DNA of 64,000 bases. Origin: Paraburkholderia sp. SOS3 (GTDB lineage Bacteria > Pseudomonadota > Gammaproteobacteria > Burkholderiales > Burkholderiaceae). The translations under genes were made by a program, and so were the position numbers. The notes under the pieces are model-generated. The model was not told the DNA's origin. It did no database searches and saw only the letters and a program-made list of their open reading frames with translations. The DNA lies in assembly GCF_001922345.1 (NCBI RefSeq), contig NZ_CP018811.1:744001-808000 (forward strand). Direction: 5' to 3'. Positions 1-8,613 of the stretch are shown piece by piece; the first letter of the stretch is position 1; the number at the start of each line of letters is the position of its first letter.

Positions 1-465
1 GCGCCGATTGGCCGGAGCATGCTCCGCGACGTAAGTCGCCGCGCCGCCGTACTCGCCGCCGAGTGCAAGACCCTGCAACAGCCGCATCGCGATGAAGATC
101 ACCGGCGCCGCGATGCCGATCGACGCATAGCCCGGCAGAAAGCCGACCACGCAGGTCGACAGACCCATGATCACGATCGTGATCAGGAACGTGTACTTGC
201 GGCCGACGAGGTCGCCGAGCCGCCCGAACACGAGCGCGCCGAACGGACGCACCGCGAAGCCCGCGGCAAAGCCGAGCAGCGTGAAGATGAAGCCCGCAGT
301 CGGATTGACGCCCGAAAAGAAGCTCTTGCTGATGAAGGCAGCCAGCGATCCGGCCAGATAAAAGTCGTACCACTCGAATACCGTGCCCAGCGACGATGCG
401 AAGATCACCCGCTTCTCATCGGCTGTCATCGGCGCGTGCGAGACCTGCCCGCTTACGGTAGCCAT
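1..465 (-). CDS. MHS-family MFS transporter, N-terminal part (cut by window edge)
   Basis: This is the first 155 residues of a major facilitator transporter of the metabolite:H+ symporter type (ProP/ShiA/KgtP relatives), which import organic acids or osmolytes across the inner membrane with protons. The translated start has the family's signature: a short cytoplasmic N-terminus, then SSLGTVFEWYDFYLAGSLAA in the first membrane helix, the RPFGALVFGRLGDLVGRKYT loop between helices 2 and 3, and GLALGGEYGGAATYVAEHAP after helix 4. The ATG at 465-463 has a GGAGGG ribosome site 6-7 bases upstream. The rest lies beyond base 1, so the substrate cannot be inferred. Family assignment is secure; specificity is unknown. 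Confidence 0.88.
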   Translation of the reverse strand, partial: MATVSGQVSHAPMTADEKRVIFASSLGTVFEWYDFYLAGSLAAFISKSFFSGVNPTAGFIFTLLGFAAGFAVRPFGALVFGRLGDLVGRKYTFLITIVIMGLSTCVVGFLPGYASIGIAAPVIFIAMRLLQGLALGGEYGGAATYVAEHAPANRR

Positions 466-694
466 ATGTCGTCCCTCCACTCTTGATTTAGGTGCGCGGT
501 CCCCCGGTCGGGCGATCCGTGCCCCCGATTATTGGAGTGGAAACTTACGGCCTACTGACTCGGATTTGTCTGATTGTGTTCGGCCGCGCATTGCGGAAAT
601 TCGTCGAAATTCTTCTAACGTGATTCTATCATTCGACTAAGTGCGCCTAACGCGCCATTTCAATGCCTAGGCGCCTTTCGGGGTTTTCTGACAG

Positions 695-2251
695 TTAGGG
701 TAAGTCCCGGGCGCGTGCACGCGCCATCAAACTGACACGCACGAGCGTGCCGGCGAGCCGCGGCGATGCCTGATAGACGTTGTCGTCGATGGTCAGCTTG
801 CCGCCATGCATCGTCGCGATTTCGCGGACGATCGCGAGACCGAGGCCGCTGCCGTCGCCTTCGCGTCCGAGAATGCGGTAGAAGCGCTCGACGACGCGCT
901 CGCGTTCTGCCGCCGGTATGCCGAGCCCCGTGTCTTCGACTTCGAGGTGAACCCAATGCGGGGCGTCGTGCGGCCGCTCTTCGCGCACGCGCACGGTCAC
1001 GCGCCCGCCCGGCGGCGTGTAACGGATTGCGTTGTCGATCAGATTCGACAGCATCTCGCGCAGCATCACCGGGTTGCCTTCGACTTCAATAGGCACGTCC
1101 GGGCCCTCGTAGCCGAGGTCCATCTGTTTCGCGAGCGCCGCCTGCACCCAGTCGCGCACCGCATGGCGCGCGACATCGGTCACTTCGACAAGCGTGAACA
1201 CCTGGCCCGACATCCGGTTTTCCGCGCGCGCCAGGGCAAGCAACTGCGTGACGAGCCGCGCCGCATGCTCCGAACTCGTCGCGATCTGCTGCAGCGAGCG
1301 TTGCACCTCGGCCGGCACGTCCTGGCGCAGCGCGAGCTCCGCCTGCGTGCGCAAGCCGGCGAGCGGCGTCTTCATCTGATGCGCAGCGTCGGCGATAAAG
1401 CGCTTTTGCAGCTCCATGTTCTGCTCGAGGCGCGTCAGCAAATCGTTGAACGACGTGACGAGCGGTTCGATTTCCGGCGGCGCGCGGCGCGCCTCGAGCG
1501 GCGACAGATCGTCGGGACGCCGCGCGCGGATATGCGATTGCAACGCGTGCAGCGGCGCAAGTCCGCGCGACAGGCCGAACCAGACCAGCACGATCGCGAG
1601 CGGCAGAATCACGAACTGCGGCAGGATCACGCCCTTGATGATGTCGTTGGCCAGCGCGCTGCGCTTGTCGAGCGTCTCGGCGACTTGTACGAGCACGGGC
1701 TGCGCGCCTTCCGTCTGCGGGAATTCGACGGTCGTATAGGCGACGCGGATGTCGTTGCCGTGCAGCACGTCGTCGCGAAATTCGACGATGCCCGGCTGCG
1801 GCCGGTCGTCCTCGCGCGGCAGCGGCATGTCGCGTTCGCCGCCTACGAGTTCGCCGCGTGTGCCGAGCACCTGATAAAACACGCGATCGATATTGTCCGC
1901 GCGCAGGAAGTCGCTCGTCGCATCGGGCAGCTTCAGTTCGGCCACGCCGTTGACCGGCTGGATCTGCCGCGCGAGCACGTACGCATCGGTTTCGAGCGCG
2001 CGATCGAACGGTGCATTGGCAATCGACTTCGCGACCAGATAGGTCACCGCGATGCTCATCGGCCATAAGAGCAGCAGCGGCGCGAGCATCCAGTCCAGAA
2101 TTTCCCCGAACAGCGAGCGCGGACGCGTCTCGGCGGCCGCCTCGGTTTCGTCGGGCGGCGCGAACGGGTTCTCGTAGCGCGCGTCGCGGTCTTCGTCGAA
2201 GTTCGCCGCGTGCGCCGGAGCAGCCGTGGCGCGATCTGCGCGGGCGGACAT
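695..2251 (-). CDS. Sensor histidine kinase, TctE-like (2CSK_N type)
   Basis: An inner-membrane sensor kinase of 518 residues that should phosphorylate the response regulator encoded just upstream. Membrane helices lie near residues 53-76 and 206-228 and enclose a periplasmic domain of about 130 residues resembling the TctE N-terminal domain. Then come a HAMP-like linker, the phospho-acceptor box AAHQMKTPLAG with His291, and the ATP-binding motifs NLIDNAIRYTP, EDTGLGIP and GSGLGLAIV. The cytoplasmic N-terminus of about 50 residues is longer than usual and is rich in Ala, Glu and Arg. The gene starts 15 bases after the regulator stops, so the two are co-transcribed. TctDE controls tricarboxylate uptake in other bacteria, but the signal here is not deducible. 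Confidence 0.9.
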   Translation of the reverse strand: MSARADRATAAPAHAANFDEDRDARYENPFAPPDETEAAAETRPRSLFGEILDWMLAPLLLLWPMSIAVTYLVAKSIANAPFDRALETDAYVLARQIQPVNGVAELKLPDATSDFLRADNIDRVFYQVLGTRGELVGGERDMPLPREDDRPQPGIVEFRDDVLHGNDIRVAYTTVEFPQTEGAQPVLVQVAETLDKRSALANDIIKGVILPQFVILPLAIVLVWFGLSRGLAPLHALQSHIRARRPDDLSPLEARRAPPEIEPLVTSFNDLLTRLEQNMELQKRFIADAAHQMKTPLAGLRTQAELALRQDVPAEVQRSLQQIATSSEHAARLVTQLLALARAENRMSGQVFTLVEVTDVARHAVRDWVQAALAKQMDLGYEGPDVPIEVEGNPVMLREMLSNLIDNAIRYTPPGGRVTVRVREERPHDAPHWVHLEVEDTGLGIPAAERERVVERFYRILGREGDGSGLGLAIVREIATMHGGKLTIDDNVYQASPRLAGTLVRVSLMARARARDLP

Positions 2252-2266
2252 GGCGCGGGTGTCGGC

Positions 2267-3088
2267 TTACTTGAAGTGATGGCTCGCCGGCATCGCGGCC
2301 GATGCGGCGGGGTCGAGCGTTGGAGCGGCTGCGGTTTGCTGCTGCGCCGGCGCCGGTGCTTGCGCTTGTTGTTGTGCGTGCGCCGGTGGCTGTTGCGCGG
2401 GCGCCTGTTGCACCGGTGCCGGTGCGGCTTTTTCAAGGCAATAGCCAAGGCCGCGCACCGTGATGATGCGCACGCCGCTCGGCTCGATTTTCTTGCGCAG
2501 CCGGTGCACGTAGACCTCGATCGCGTTGTTGCTGACTTCCTCGCCCCATTCGCAAAGATGATCGACGAGCTGTTCCTTCGACACGAGCCGGCCGATCCGC
2601 TGCAACAGCACTTCGAGCAGCCCGAGCTCGCGCGCGGACAGATCGATGACCTGCTCGTTCACATAGGCGATGCGCCCGACCTGATCGAACGACAGCGACC
2701 CGTGCCGCACGACGGTCGGGCCGCCGCCCGCGCCGCGCCGCGTGAGCGCGCGCACGCGTGCTTCGAGTTCGTTGAGCGCGAAGGGCTTGGCCATGTAGTC
2801 GTCGGCGCCGAGATCGAGGCCCTTCACGCGTTCGTCGACGCTATCGGCGGCGGTCAGAATCAGCACCGGCAGGTTCGAATTGCGCGCGCGCAGGCGGCGC
2901 AGCACCTCGAGCCCGGACATGCGCGGCAGGCCGAGATCGAGAATCAGCAGGTCGAACGTCTGCATCGACAGCGCGGTATCCGCCTCGACGCCGTTCTTCA
3001 CATGATCAACGGCGTATGCCGATTGGCGGAGTGATCGAATCAGACCATCCGCGAGTATGCTGTCGTCTTCGGCAATAAGAATTCGCAT
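2267..3088 (-). CDS. OmpR-family response regulator, TctD-like, with Q/A/P-rich tail
   Basis: A DNA-binding response regulator of 273 residues, partner of the downstream kinase. The receiver domain (residues 1-115) has the acidic pair Asp8/Asp9, phospho-acceptor Asp51 in LILDLGLPRMSG and Lys101 in YMAKPF. A winged-helix domain follows (about 125-221), ending in the usual RIITVRGLGYCLEK. Family members normally stop there at about 220 residues. This one continues for about 52 residues made almost entirely of Gln, Ala and Pro and ending in SHHFK. The tail is encoded by imperfect GCGCCGGTG/TTGTTG-type repeats. Its function is unknown, and it could be a disordered appendage. The ATG at 3088 is the natural start because the receiver motif MRILIAEDD begins there. 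Confidence 0.9.
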   Translation of the reverse strand: MRILIAEDDSILADGLIRSLRQSAYAVDHVKNGVEADTALSMQTFDLLILDLGLPRMSGLEVLRRLRARNSNLPVLILTAADSVDERVKGLDLGADDYMAKPFALNELEARVRALTRRGAGGGPTVVRHGSLSFDQVGRIAYVNEQVIDLSARELGLLEVLLQRIGRLVSKEQLVDHLCEWGEEVSNNAIEVYVHRLRKKIEPSGVRIITVRGLGYCLEKAAPAPVQQAPAQQPPAHAQQQAQAPAPAQQQTAAAPTLDPAASAAMPASHHFK

Positions 3089-3247
3089 GATGCGCTGGCA
3101 GGCATGCCGGCACCGGTGTGTCCGGCACGCAGCGTCTCTTGAAACTTAATTGTGGTGGGATTGGCATCCGATTGGCCATGCGTGTTTACACAGGCGTACA
3201 CGCGCGCAAATTTCGTTGGAATTGCGCTAATCGGCGGTTAATTGGGC

Positions 3248-3276
3248 TTGCCAGAACCACTGTTTTTTTATACAGT
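3248..3276 (+). promoter_or_regulatory. recA sigma-70 promoter
   Basis: TTGCCA at 3248-3253 and TACAGT at 3271-3276 are separated by exactly 17 bases. The promoter ends about 90 bases before the recA ATG. The -10 hexamer lies inside the LexA operator, which is how recA is normally repressed. Seen directly in sequence; activity is inferred. Confidence 0.75.
3260..3275. promoter_or_regulatory. LexA (SOS) box of recA
   Basis: CTGTTTTTTTATACAG matches the CTGT-N8-ACAG consensus of gamma- and betaproteobacterial SOS boxes perfectly and is AT-rich in the spacer, as strong boxes are. It overlaps the spacer and -10 element of the recA promoter, so LexA binding would exclude RNA polymerase. This is the only perfect copy I noticed in the window. 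Confidence 0.9.
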
Positions 3277-3367
3277 ATCTGCGTCTGACGTGCCGCCCGG
3301 ATTGTATCTATAGGGAGGGGCGCGCACAGCCTGCACAGGCGCCGTTCATCATAGCAAAGGACGATTC

Positions 3368-4450
3368 ATGGAAGAAAGCAAGAAAGGCTCGGCTGGACTG
3401 ACGGCTGAAAAGAGCAAGGCGCTTGCTGCCGCGCTCGCGCAGATCGAAAAGCAGTTCGGCAAAGGGTCGGTCATGCGGCTCGGCGCAGGTGAGGCTGTCG
3501 AAGACATTCAGGTGGTTTCCACCGGGTCGCTCGGCCTCGATATCGCATTGGGCGTCGGCGGTCTGCCGCGCGGCCGGGTAGTCGAAATCTACGGTCCGGA
3601 ATCGTCGGGTAAGACCACGCTGACGCTGCAAGTCGTCGCTGAAATGCAAAAGCTCGGCGGCACCGCAGCGTTTATCGATGCGGAACACGCGCTCGACATC
3701 CAATACGCGGCCAAGCTCGGCGTCAATGTGTCGGACCTGCTCGTGTCGCAGCCCGATACCGGCGAACAGGCGCTCGAAATCGCGGACGCACTCGTACGCT
3801 CGGGTTCGATCGACATGATCGTCATCGACTCCGTCGCGGCGCTCGTGCCGAAGGCCGAAATCGAAGGCGAAATGGGCGATTCGCTGCCGGGCCTGCAAGC
3901 GCGACTGATGTCGCAGGCGCTGCGCAAGCTCACGGGCACGATCAAGCGCACGAACTGCCTCGTTATCTTCATCAACCAGATCCGCATGAAGATCGGCGTG
4001 ATGTTCGGCAATCCGGAAACCACCACCGGTGGTAACGCGCTGAAGTTCTACGCGTCGGTGCGTCTCGACATTCGCCGCATCGGTTCGATCAAGAAGAACG
4101 ATGAAGTGATCGGCAACGAAACGCGCGTGAAGGTGGTGAAGAACAAGGTGTCGCCACCGTTCCGCGAAGCGATCTTCGACATCCTGTACGGCGAGGGTAT
4201 TTCGCGTCAGGGTGAAATCATCGATCTGGGCGTGCAGGCGAAAATCGTCGACAAGGCGGGCGCCTGGTACAGCTACAACGGTGAGCGTATCGGTCAGGGT
4301 AAAGACAACGCGCGCGAATTTCTGCGCGAGAACCCGGACATCGCGCGCGAAATCGAAAACCGCATTCGCGAGTCGCTCGGCGTCAATGCGATGCCGGCCG
4401 ATGCAGTGATCGGCGCAGACGCCAACGCGGAAGTCGCAGACGAGGAGTAA
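3368..4450 (+). CDS. recA: Recombinase RecA
   Basis: RecA forms ATP-dependent filaments on single-stranded DNA, catalyses strand exchange, and triggers LexA self-cleavage in the SOS response. The 360-residue product has the usual length. It shows the N-terminal helix, Walker [10 protein letters not shown] at residues 76-84, the Walker B strand [12 protein letters not shown], loop L1 [17 protein letters not shown], loop L2 with [22 protein letters not shown], and an acidic C-terminal tail ending ADEE. The ATG has an AAAGGA ribosome site 6 bases upstream. Its SOS promoter lies directly upstream and recX follows after 7 bases. Identification is unambiguous. Confidence 0.99.
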   Translation: MEESKKGSAGLTAEKSKALAAALAQIEKQFGKGSVMRLGAGEAVEDIQVVSTGSLGLDIALGVGGLPRGRVVEIYGPESSGKTTLTLQVVAEMQKLGGTAAFIDAEHALDIQYAAKLGVNVSDLLVSQPDTGEQALEIADALVRSGSIDMIVIDSVAALVPKAEIEGEMGDSLPGLQARLMSQALRKLTGTIKRTNCLVIFINQIRMKIGVMFGNPETTTGGNALKFYASVRLDIRRIGSIKKNDEVIGNETRVKVVKNKVSPPFREAIFDILYGEGISRQGEIIDLGVQAKIVDKAGAWYSYNGERIGQGKDNAREFLRENPDIAREIENRIRESLGVNAMPADAVIGADANAEVADEE

Positions 4451-4457
4451 GCGCCGC

Positions 4458-5270
4458 GTGATGCGCAAGGGCCGACCGGGGTCTGAGTCTGGCAATGCCG
4501 GCACTGAACATGCCGGTTCCAGACATGATGATGGCGGCCCATTCGACAGCGGTGATTCCCCTGTCGACGCATCCGCTCCGGCATCCGCTCCCCCGACCGC
4601 GCCGGCACTCGATCCGGCATTCGACCCCTTCGAGTCGTTTGACGCACATGATCGGGCAGCGGGCCGTGGGCCTGCTATCCCGCCCGGTCCGCGCTTTGGT
4701 TCTCGTCGCGCGCGCGATGCTGCCGGCTCCGCCGCCTCGACCGAAGGCGAAACCACCTACACCCGTTCACGGCGGCAACCTGGCGACGGCGCAACTGGGT
4801 CAACATCCACCGCGTCGCAACGCCCGCGCCCGACGCGCTCGCTGAAAGGCCGCGCGCTTGGCTACCTGTCGCGACGCGAGCACAGCCGCGCGGAACTGTC
4901 CCGCAAACTACAGCCGTTCGTCGAAGAGGGCGATTCGCTCGACACACTGCTCGACTCACTCGAGCAGGAAGGCTGGCTCTCCGACTCGCGCTTCACCGAA
5001 AGTCTCGTGCATCGGCGTGCAGCGCGGCTCGGCACGAATCGCATCGTCGGCGAGTTGAAGCGGCAAGGCGTCGGCTCGACGCTGATCGAAGAAACCGCCG
5101 CCCAGTTGCGCGAAACCGAACTCGCGCGTGCCCGCGCCGTCTGGCAAAAGAAATACGGCCAGCTTGCCGAAACGCCCGCGGAGCGCGCAAAGCAGGCGCG
5201 CTTTCTCGTCTCGCGTGGATTTTCGCAAACGGTGGTCTCTAAAATTCTCAAGGGTTTCGACGAAGACTGA
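4458..5270 (+). CDS. recX: Regulatory protein RecX with long disordered N-terminus
   Basis: RecX binds RecA filaments and limits recombinase activity. The RecX fold occupies residues of about 126-270, beginning TRSLKGRALGYLSRREHSRA and containing LEQEGWLSDSRFTESLVHRR and a C-terminal SRGFSQTVVSKILKGF. Before it lies a region of about 125 residues rich in Pro, Ala, Ser, Gly and Asp with no recognisable fold, whereas typical RecX proteins are only about 150-170 residues. The start is ambiguous: GTG at 4458 is followed by ATG at 4461, and a GAGGAG ribosome site inside the recA stop region serves both. The gene follows recA by 7 bases and should be expressed with it from the SOS promoter. Confidence 0.92.
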   Translation: MMRKGRPGSESGNAGTEHAGSRHDDGGPFDSGDSPVDASAPASAPPTAPALDPAFDPFESFDAHDRAAGRGPAIPPGPRFGSRRARDAAGSAASTEGETTYTRSRRQPGDGATGSTSTASQRPRPTRSLKGRALGYLSRREHSRAELSRKLQPFVEEGDSLDTLLDSLEQEGWLSDSRFTESLVHRRAARLGTNRIVGELKRQGVGSTLIEETAAQLRETELARARAVWQKKYGQLAETPAERAKQARFLVSRGFSQTVVSKILKGFDED

Positions 5271-5386
5271 AGCGCCGTCAGGCAATCGGGCGTTGCAATC
5301 CCCCAATCCAGCAAGGCGATGCCGAACGCCGCCCCGATAAGCGTGTCCGATCCGCACGGGACAAGCCGGAGCGCCAAAACTCAATA

Positions 5387-5395
5387 TGCTAAAAT
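5387..5395 (+). promoter_or_regulatory. Candidate extended -10 promoter before the DUF2889-sucCD genes
   Basis: TGCTAAAAT is an extended -10 motif (TG-N-TAAAAT) 36 bases before the DUF2889 start codon, in an AT-richer patch. No good -35 hexamer is seen at 17 bases, which is tolerated for extended -10 promoters. It would drive the DUF2889 gene and sucC, and possibly sucD. Confidence 0.4.
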
Positions 5396-5431
5396 CCGCT
5401 GGTTTCCAAATCCGGCCTCCTGTCCCCTCGC

Positions 5432-6187
5432 ATGCCGCTTTCCCCGCCTGTGCCCCGTCAGTTGCGCCATGCTCGCGCAATCCGAGCGGATGCCTTTGAG
5501 CGTGCGGATGGCTTGTGGGATATCGAGGCGTGCCTCACCGACGTCAAGCCGCGCGACACCGTGCTGGCGTCGGGCGTCCGGCCCAATGGCCTGCCGATCC
5601 ATGAACTCTGGCTTCGCATCACGATCGATCGCAAGCTCAATATCGTCGACGCCGAAGCGTCGTCGGCCTGGGTTCCGTATCCAGGTCTGTGCGAAGCATC
5701 GAATCCTGCCTACCGGGCCCTCATCGGGCTCAATCTCCTCGATAACTTCCGTCGTCACGCCGCGCGTCTGCTCGGCGGCACCGTTGGCTGCACGCATCTC
5801 ACCGAGCTTTGCGCGGTGGTGCCGACCGCGGCGATCCAGGCATTTGCCGGCGACGTGTGGAACACCGCAAACGGAAGCGCGCAGCAAAACGGCGCGGCAG
5901 GACAGGCAAGCGCCGACGCGCACTCAAACGCGAACGCGCCTTCAGACGCCGACGCAAACGAAATTTCAAACGATAAACCGCCATTCCAGCTGGGTCGCTG
6001 CCATACGCTGCGATTCGACGGCGAGGCGGTGCGACAGTTCTATCCGCGCTGGTACGGCCATGTGCCGCGTTCGCTGCGGCCTCGCGAGGCGCAGGGCGCC
6101 GGCGCACCAGCTGCGCACGCAGCTGCCGAGGAGACAGCCGGAAAAGAAGTTCTATCCAACTCTCAGACTGAAGGGAATCACGCATGA
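5432..6187 (+). CDS. DUF2889-family protein
   Basis: A 251-residue soluble protein of unknown function that I assign to DUF2889. Typical features are [16 protein letters not shown] near the N-terminus, [14 protein letters not shown], the central [26 protein letters not shown] with a conserved His and Cys, and the C-terminal FYPRWY. A low-complexity insert of about 40 residues (Asn, Ala, Asp, Ser, Gln) interrupts the domain near residues 150-190, which suggests a tolerant surface loop. Its stop overlaps the sucC start (ATGA), so translation of sucC is probably coupled to this gene. That suggests a link with succinyl-CoA synthetase or simply shared expression; nothing in the sequence shows a catalytic role. 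Confidence 0.85.
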   Translation: MPLSPPVPRQLRHARAIRADAFERADGLWDIEACLTDVKPRDTVLASGVRPNGLPIHELWLRITIDRKLNIVDAEASSAWVPYPGLCEASNPAYRALIGLNLLDNFRRHAARLLGGTVGCTHLTELCAVVPTAAIQAFAGDVWNTANGSAQQNGAAGQASADAHSNANAPSDADANEISNDKPPFQLGRCHTLRFDGEAVRQFYPRWYGHVPRSLRPREAQGAGAPAAHAAAEETAGKEVLSNSQTEGNHA

Positions 6188-7356
6188 AGATTCACGAGTA
6201 CCAGGGTAAAGAGATCCTGCGGAAATTCGGAGTCGCGGTACCGCGCGGCAAACCGGTGTTCTCGGTGGACGATGCGGTCAAGGCCGCTGAGGAACTGGGC
6301 GGTCCGGTGTGGGTCGTGAAGGCTCAGATCCATGCGGGCGGCCGCGGCAAGGGCGGTGGCGTGAAGGTCGCGAAGTCGCTCGAGCAGGTGCGCGAGTATT
6401 CGAACCAGATTCTCGGCATGCAGCTCGTCACGCACCAGACCGGCCCGGAAGGCCAGAAGGTCAACCGTCTGCTGATCGAAGAAGGCGCCGACATCAAGAA
6501 GGAACTGTATGTCGGTCTCGTGATCGATCGCGTGTCGCAGAAGGTCGTCGTGATGGCGTCGAGCGAAGGCGGTATGGACATCGAAGAAGTCGCCGAGAAG
6601 CATCCCGAAGCGATCCACAAGGTGGCCGTGGATCCGTCGAAGGGGCTGCAGGACGCGGAAGCCGACGGTCTCGCGAAGAAGATCGGCGTGCCCGACGCTT
6701 CGATTCCGCAAGCGCGCGCAATTCTGCAAGGTCTGTACAAGGCGTTCTGGGAAACCGACGCATCGCTCGCCGAAATCAACCCGCTGATCCTGACCGGCGA
6801 CGGCAAGGTGATCGCGCTCGACGCGAAGTTCAACTTCGATTCGAACGCGCTGTTCCGTCATCCGGAAATCGTTGCTTACCGCGATCTGGACGAAGAAGAT
6901 CCGGCTGAAATCGAAGCGTCGAAGTTCGACCTCGCGTACATCTCGCTCGACGGCAATATCGGCTGTCTCGTGAACGGCGCGGGCCTCGCGATGGCGACGA
7001 TGGACACGATCAAGCTGTTCGGCGGCGAGCCGGCGAACTTCCTCGACGTCGGCGGCGGCGCGACGACCGAGAAGGTCACCGAAGCGTTCAAGATCATGCT
7101 GAAGAACCCGAACCTGACGGCGATCCTCGTCAACATCTTCGGCGGCATCATGCGCTGCGACGTGATCGCGGAAGGCGTGATCGCGGCGTCGAAGGCGGTG
7201 TCGCTGAAGGTGCCGCTCGTCGTGCGCATGAAGGGCACGAACGAGGATCTCGGCAAGAAGATGCTTGCCGACTCGGGCCTGCCGATCATCTCGGCGGACA
7301 GCATGGAAGAGGCTGCGCAGAAGGTTGTCGCGGCGGCGTCGGGCAAGAAGGCTTAA
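6184..7356 (+). CDS. sucC: Succinyl-CoA synthetase (ADP-forming) beta subunit
   Basis: SucC with SucD forms the TCA-cycle enzyme that converts succinyl-CoA and ADP plus phosphate to succinate, CoA and ATP. The product has 390 residues, the normal size. It begins [20 protein letters not shown] and contains an ATP-grasp domain with [20 protein letters not shown], followed by [21 protein letters not shown] (metal and nucleotide site) and the C-terminal CoA-ligase domain with [18 protein letters not shown] and [15 protein letters not shown]. The start overlaps the stop of the DUF2889 gene by 4 bases. sucD follows after a 131-base spacer. Confidence 0.98.
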   Translation: MKIHEYQGKEILRKFGVAVPRGKPVFSVDDAVKAAEELGGPVWVVKAQIHAGGRGKGGGVKVAKSLEQVREYSNQILGMQLVTHQTGPEGQKVNRLLIEEGADIKKELYVGLVIDRVSQKVVVMASSEGGMDIEEVAEKHPEAIHKVAVDPSKGLQDAEADGLAKKIGVPDASIPQARAILQGLYKAFWETDASLAEINPLILTGDGKVIALDAKFNFDSNALFRHPEIVAYRDLDEEDPAEIEASKFDLAYISLDGNIGCLVNGAGLAMATMDTIKLFGGEPANFLDVGGGATTEKVTEAFKIMLKNPNLTAILVNIFGGIMRCDVIAEGVIAASKAVSLKVPLVVRMKGTNEDLGKKMLADSGLPIISADSMEEAAQKVVAAASGKKA

Positions 7357-7487
7357 GGCTACCGCGCTCATCACCGGATACGAATGGCGGCGCGAGTGCG
7401 CGGCGTAGCCGCACGGGGAAGTTCGCAACACCGCAACACCGTGTGCAGACGCAGGCGACGCGAAGCCAAACGAACAGAGGTCAATAC

Positions 7488-8369
7488 ATGTCGATTCTGA
7501 TCAACAAAGACACGAAGGTCATCACGCAGGGCATTACCGGCAAGACCGGTCAGTTCCATACGCGCGCATGCCGTGAGTACGCAAACGGCCGCGAAGCATT
7601 CGTCGCGGGCGTGAACCCGAAGAAGGCCGGCGATGACTTCGAAGGCATTCCGATCTACGCAAGCGTCAAGGAAGCGAAGGCCGAAACCGGCGCGACCGTC
7701 TCGGTCATCTACGTGCCGCCGGCAGGCGCCGCCGCGGCGATCTGGGAAGCGGTCGAAGCCGATCTCGATCTCGCGATCTGCATCACCGAAGGCATTCCGG
7801 TGCGCGACATGATCGAGGTCAAGGACCGCATGCGCCGCGAAAACCGCAAGACGCTGCTGCTCGGACCGAACTGCCCGGGCACGATCACGCCCGACGAACT
7901 GAAGATCGGCATCATGCCGGGCCATATTCACCGCAAGGGCCGCATCGGCGTCGTGTCGCGTTCGGGCACGCTGACGTACGAAGCAGTCGGCCAGCTGACG
8001 GCGCTGGGTCTCGGCCAGTCGTCGGCAGTCGGTATCGGCGGCGACCCGATCAACGGCCTCAAGCACATCGACGTCATGAAAATGTTCAACGACGATCCGG
8101 ATACGGACGCCGTGATCATGATCGGTGAGATTGGCGGTCCGGACGAAGCGAACGCCGCCCACTGGATCAAGGACAACATGAAGAAGCCGGTGGTCGGCTT
8201 CATCGCCGGCGTGACGGCGCCTCCGGGCAAGCGCATGGGCCACGCAGGCGCGCTGATCTCGGGTGGTGCGGACACCGCCGAAGCGAAGCTCGAAATCATG
8301 GACGCCTGCGGCATCAAGGTGACGAAGAACCCGTCGGAAATGGCGCGTCTTCTGAAGTCGGTGCTGTAA
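7488..8369 (+). CDS. sucD: Succinyl-CoA synthetase alpha subunit
   Basis: The alpha subunit carries the CoA-binding Rossmann domain and the histidine that is transiently phosphorylated. Visible are [21 protein letters not shown] at the N-terminus, [40 protein letters not shown], and the phospho-histidine segment [14 protein letters not shown] near residue 246. The product has 293 residues. The ATG at 7488 is preferred over an upstream in-frame ATG at 7443 because the conserved family N-terminus begins here. A strong terminator follows 90 bases after the stop and closes the recA-sucD block. Confidence 0.98.
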   Translation: MSILINKDTKVITQGITGKTGQFHTRACREYANGREAFVAGVNPKKAGDDFEGIPIYASVKEAKAETGATVSVIYVPPAGAAAAIWEAVEADLDLAICITEGIPVRDMIEVKDRMRRENRKTLLLGPNCPGTITPDELKIGIMPGHIHRKGRIGVVSRSGTLTYEAVGQLTALGLGQSSAVGIGGDPINGLKHIDVMKMFNDDPDTDAVIMIGEIGGPDEANAAHWIKDNMKKPVVGFIAGVTAPPGKRMGHAGALISGGADTAEAKLEIMDACGIKVTKNPSEMARLLKSVL

Positions 8370-8459
8370 GCCGCGCGGCTTCGTGATTCGCCGCGTGAGG
8401 CTTGACTAGCCAGTTCACGGTTTGCCTCACTGCGTTTCATTCCGCCGCGGTTAATCCTA

Positions 8460-8502
8460 AATACGCCGGCGTACCTTGCAGGTACGCCGGCGTATTTTTT
8501 TT
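8460..8502 (+). terminator. Intrinsic terminator after sucD
   Basis: A 16-bp perfect stem (AATACGCCGGCGTACC paired with its complement) with loop TTGCA is followed by a run of eight T. This is one of the strongest terminators in the window and should end transcription of sucCD. Confidence 0.95.
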
Positions 8503-8613
8503 GTTACTCTTACGGAATTCTTTCGTCAGTCACGCCTGTCACACGAAGCGAGAGAGCGCCGCTCCCTCGCTTTTTTGTCGCCCGCCCTTCCCGCAACCTT
8601 TTATCCTGCTTTC

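Larger units (their letters stand above)
3089..3367. promoter_or_regulatory. Divergent intergenic region between the response regulator and recA
   Basis: These 279 bases separate the minus-strand two-component operon from recA. The recA side contains a clear promoter and LexA box (listed separately). The side facing the regulator is AT-richer around 3140-3240 and probably holds its promoter, but I could not pick out convincing -35/-10 hexamers. Confidence 0.5.

Noticed and set aside
643..674. GCGCCTA...TAGGCGC inverted repeat downstream of the TctE-like gene as a terminator
   Set aside because: The 7-bp arms are 18 bases apart, and neither strand has a T-run after the stem, so evidence is too weak.
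806..2068. A 420-codon plus-strand open frame
   Set aside because: It is antisense to the TctE-like histidine kinase, and its composition is Arg/His-rich with no recognisable motif.
3308..4756. A 482-codon minus-strand open frame across recA
   Set aside because: It covers the recA gene and its promoter on the opposite strand and has no protein-like pattern. recA is certain.
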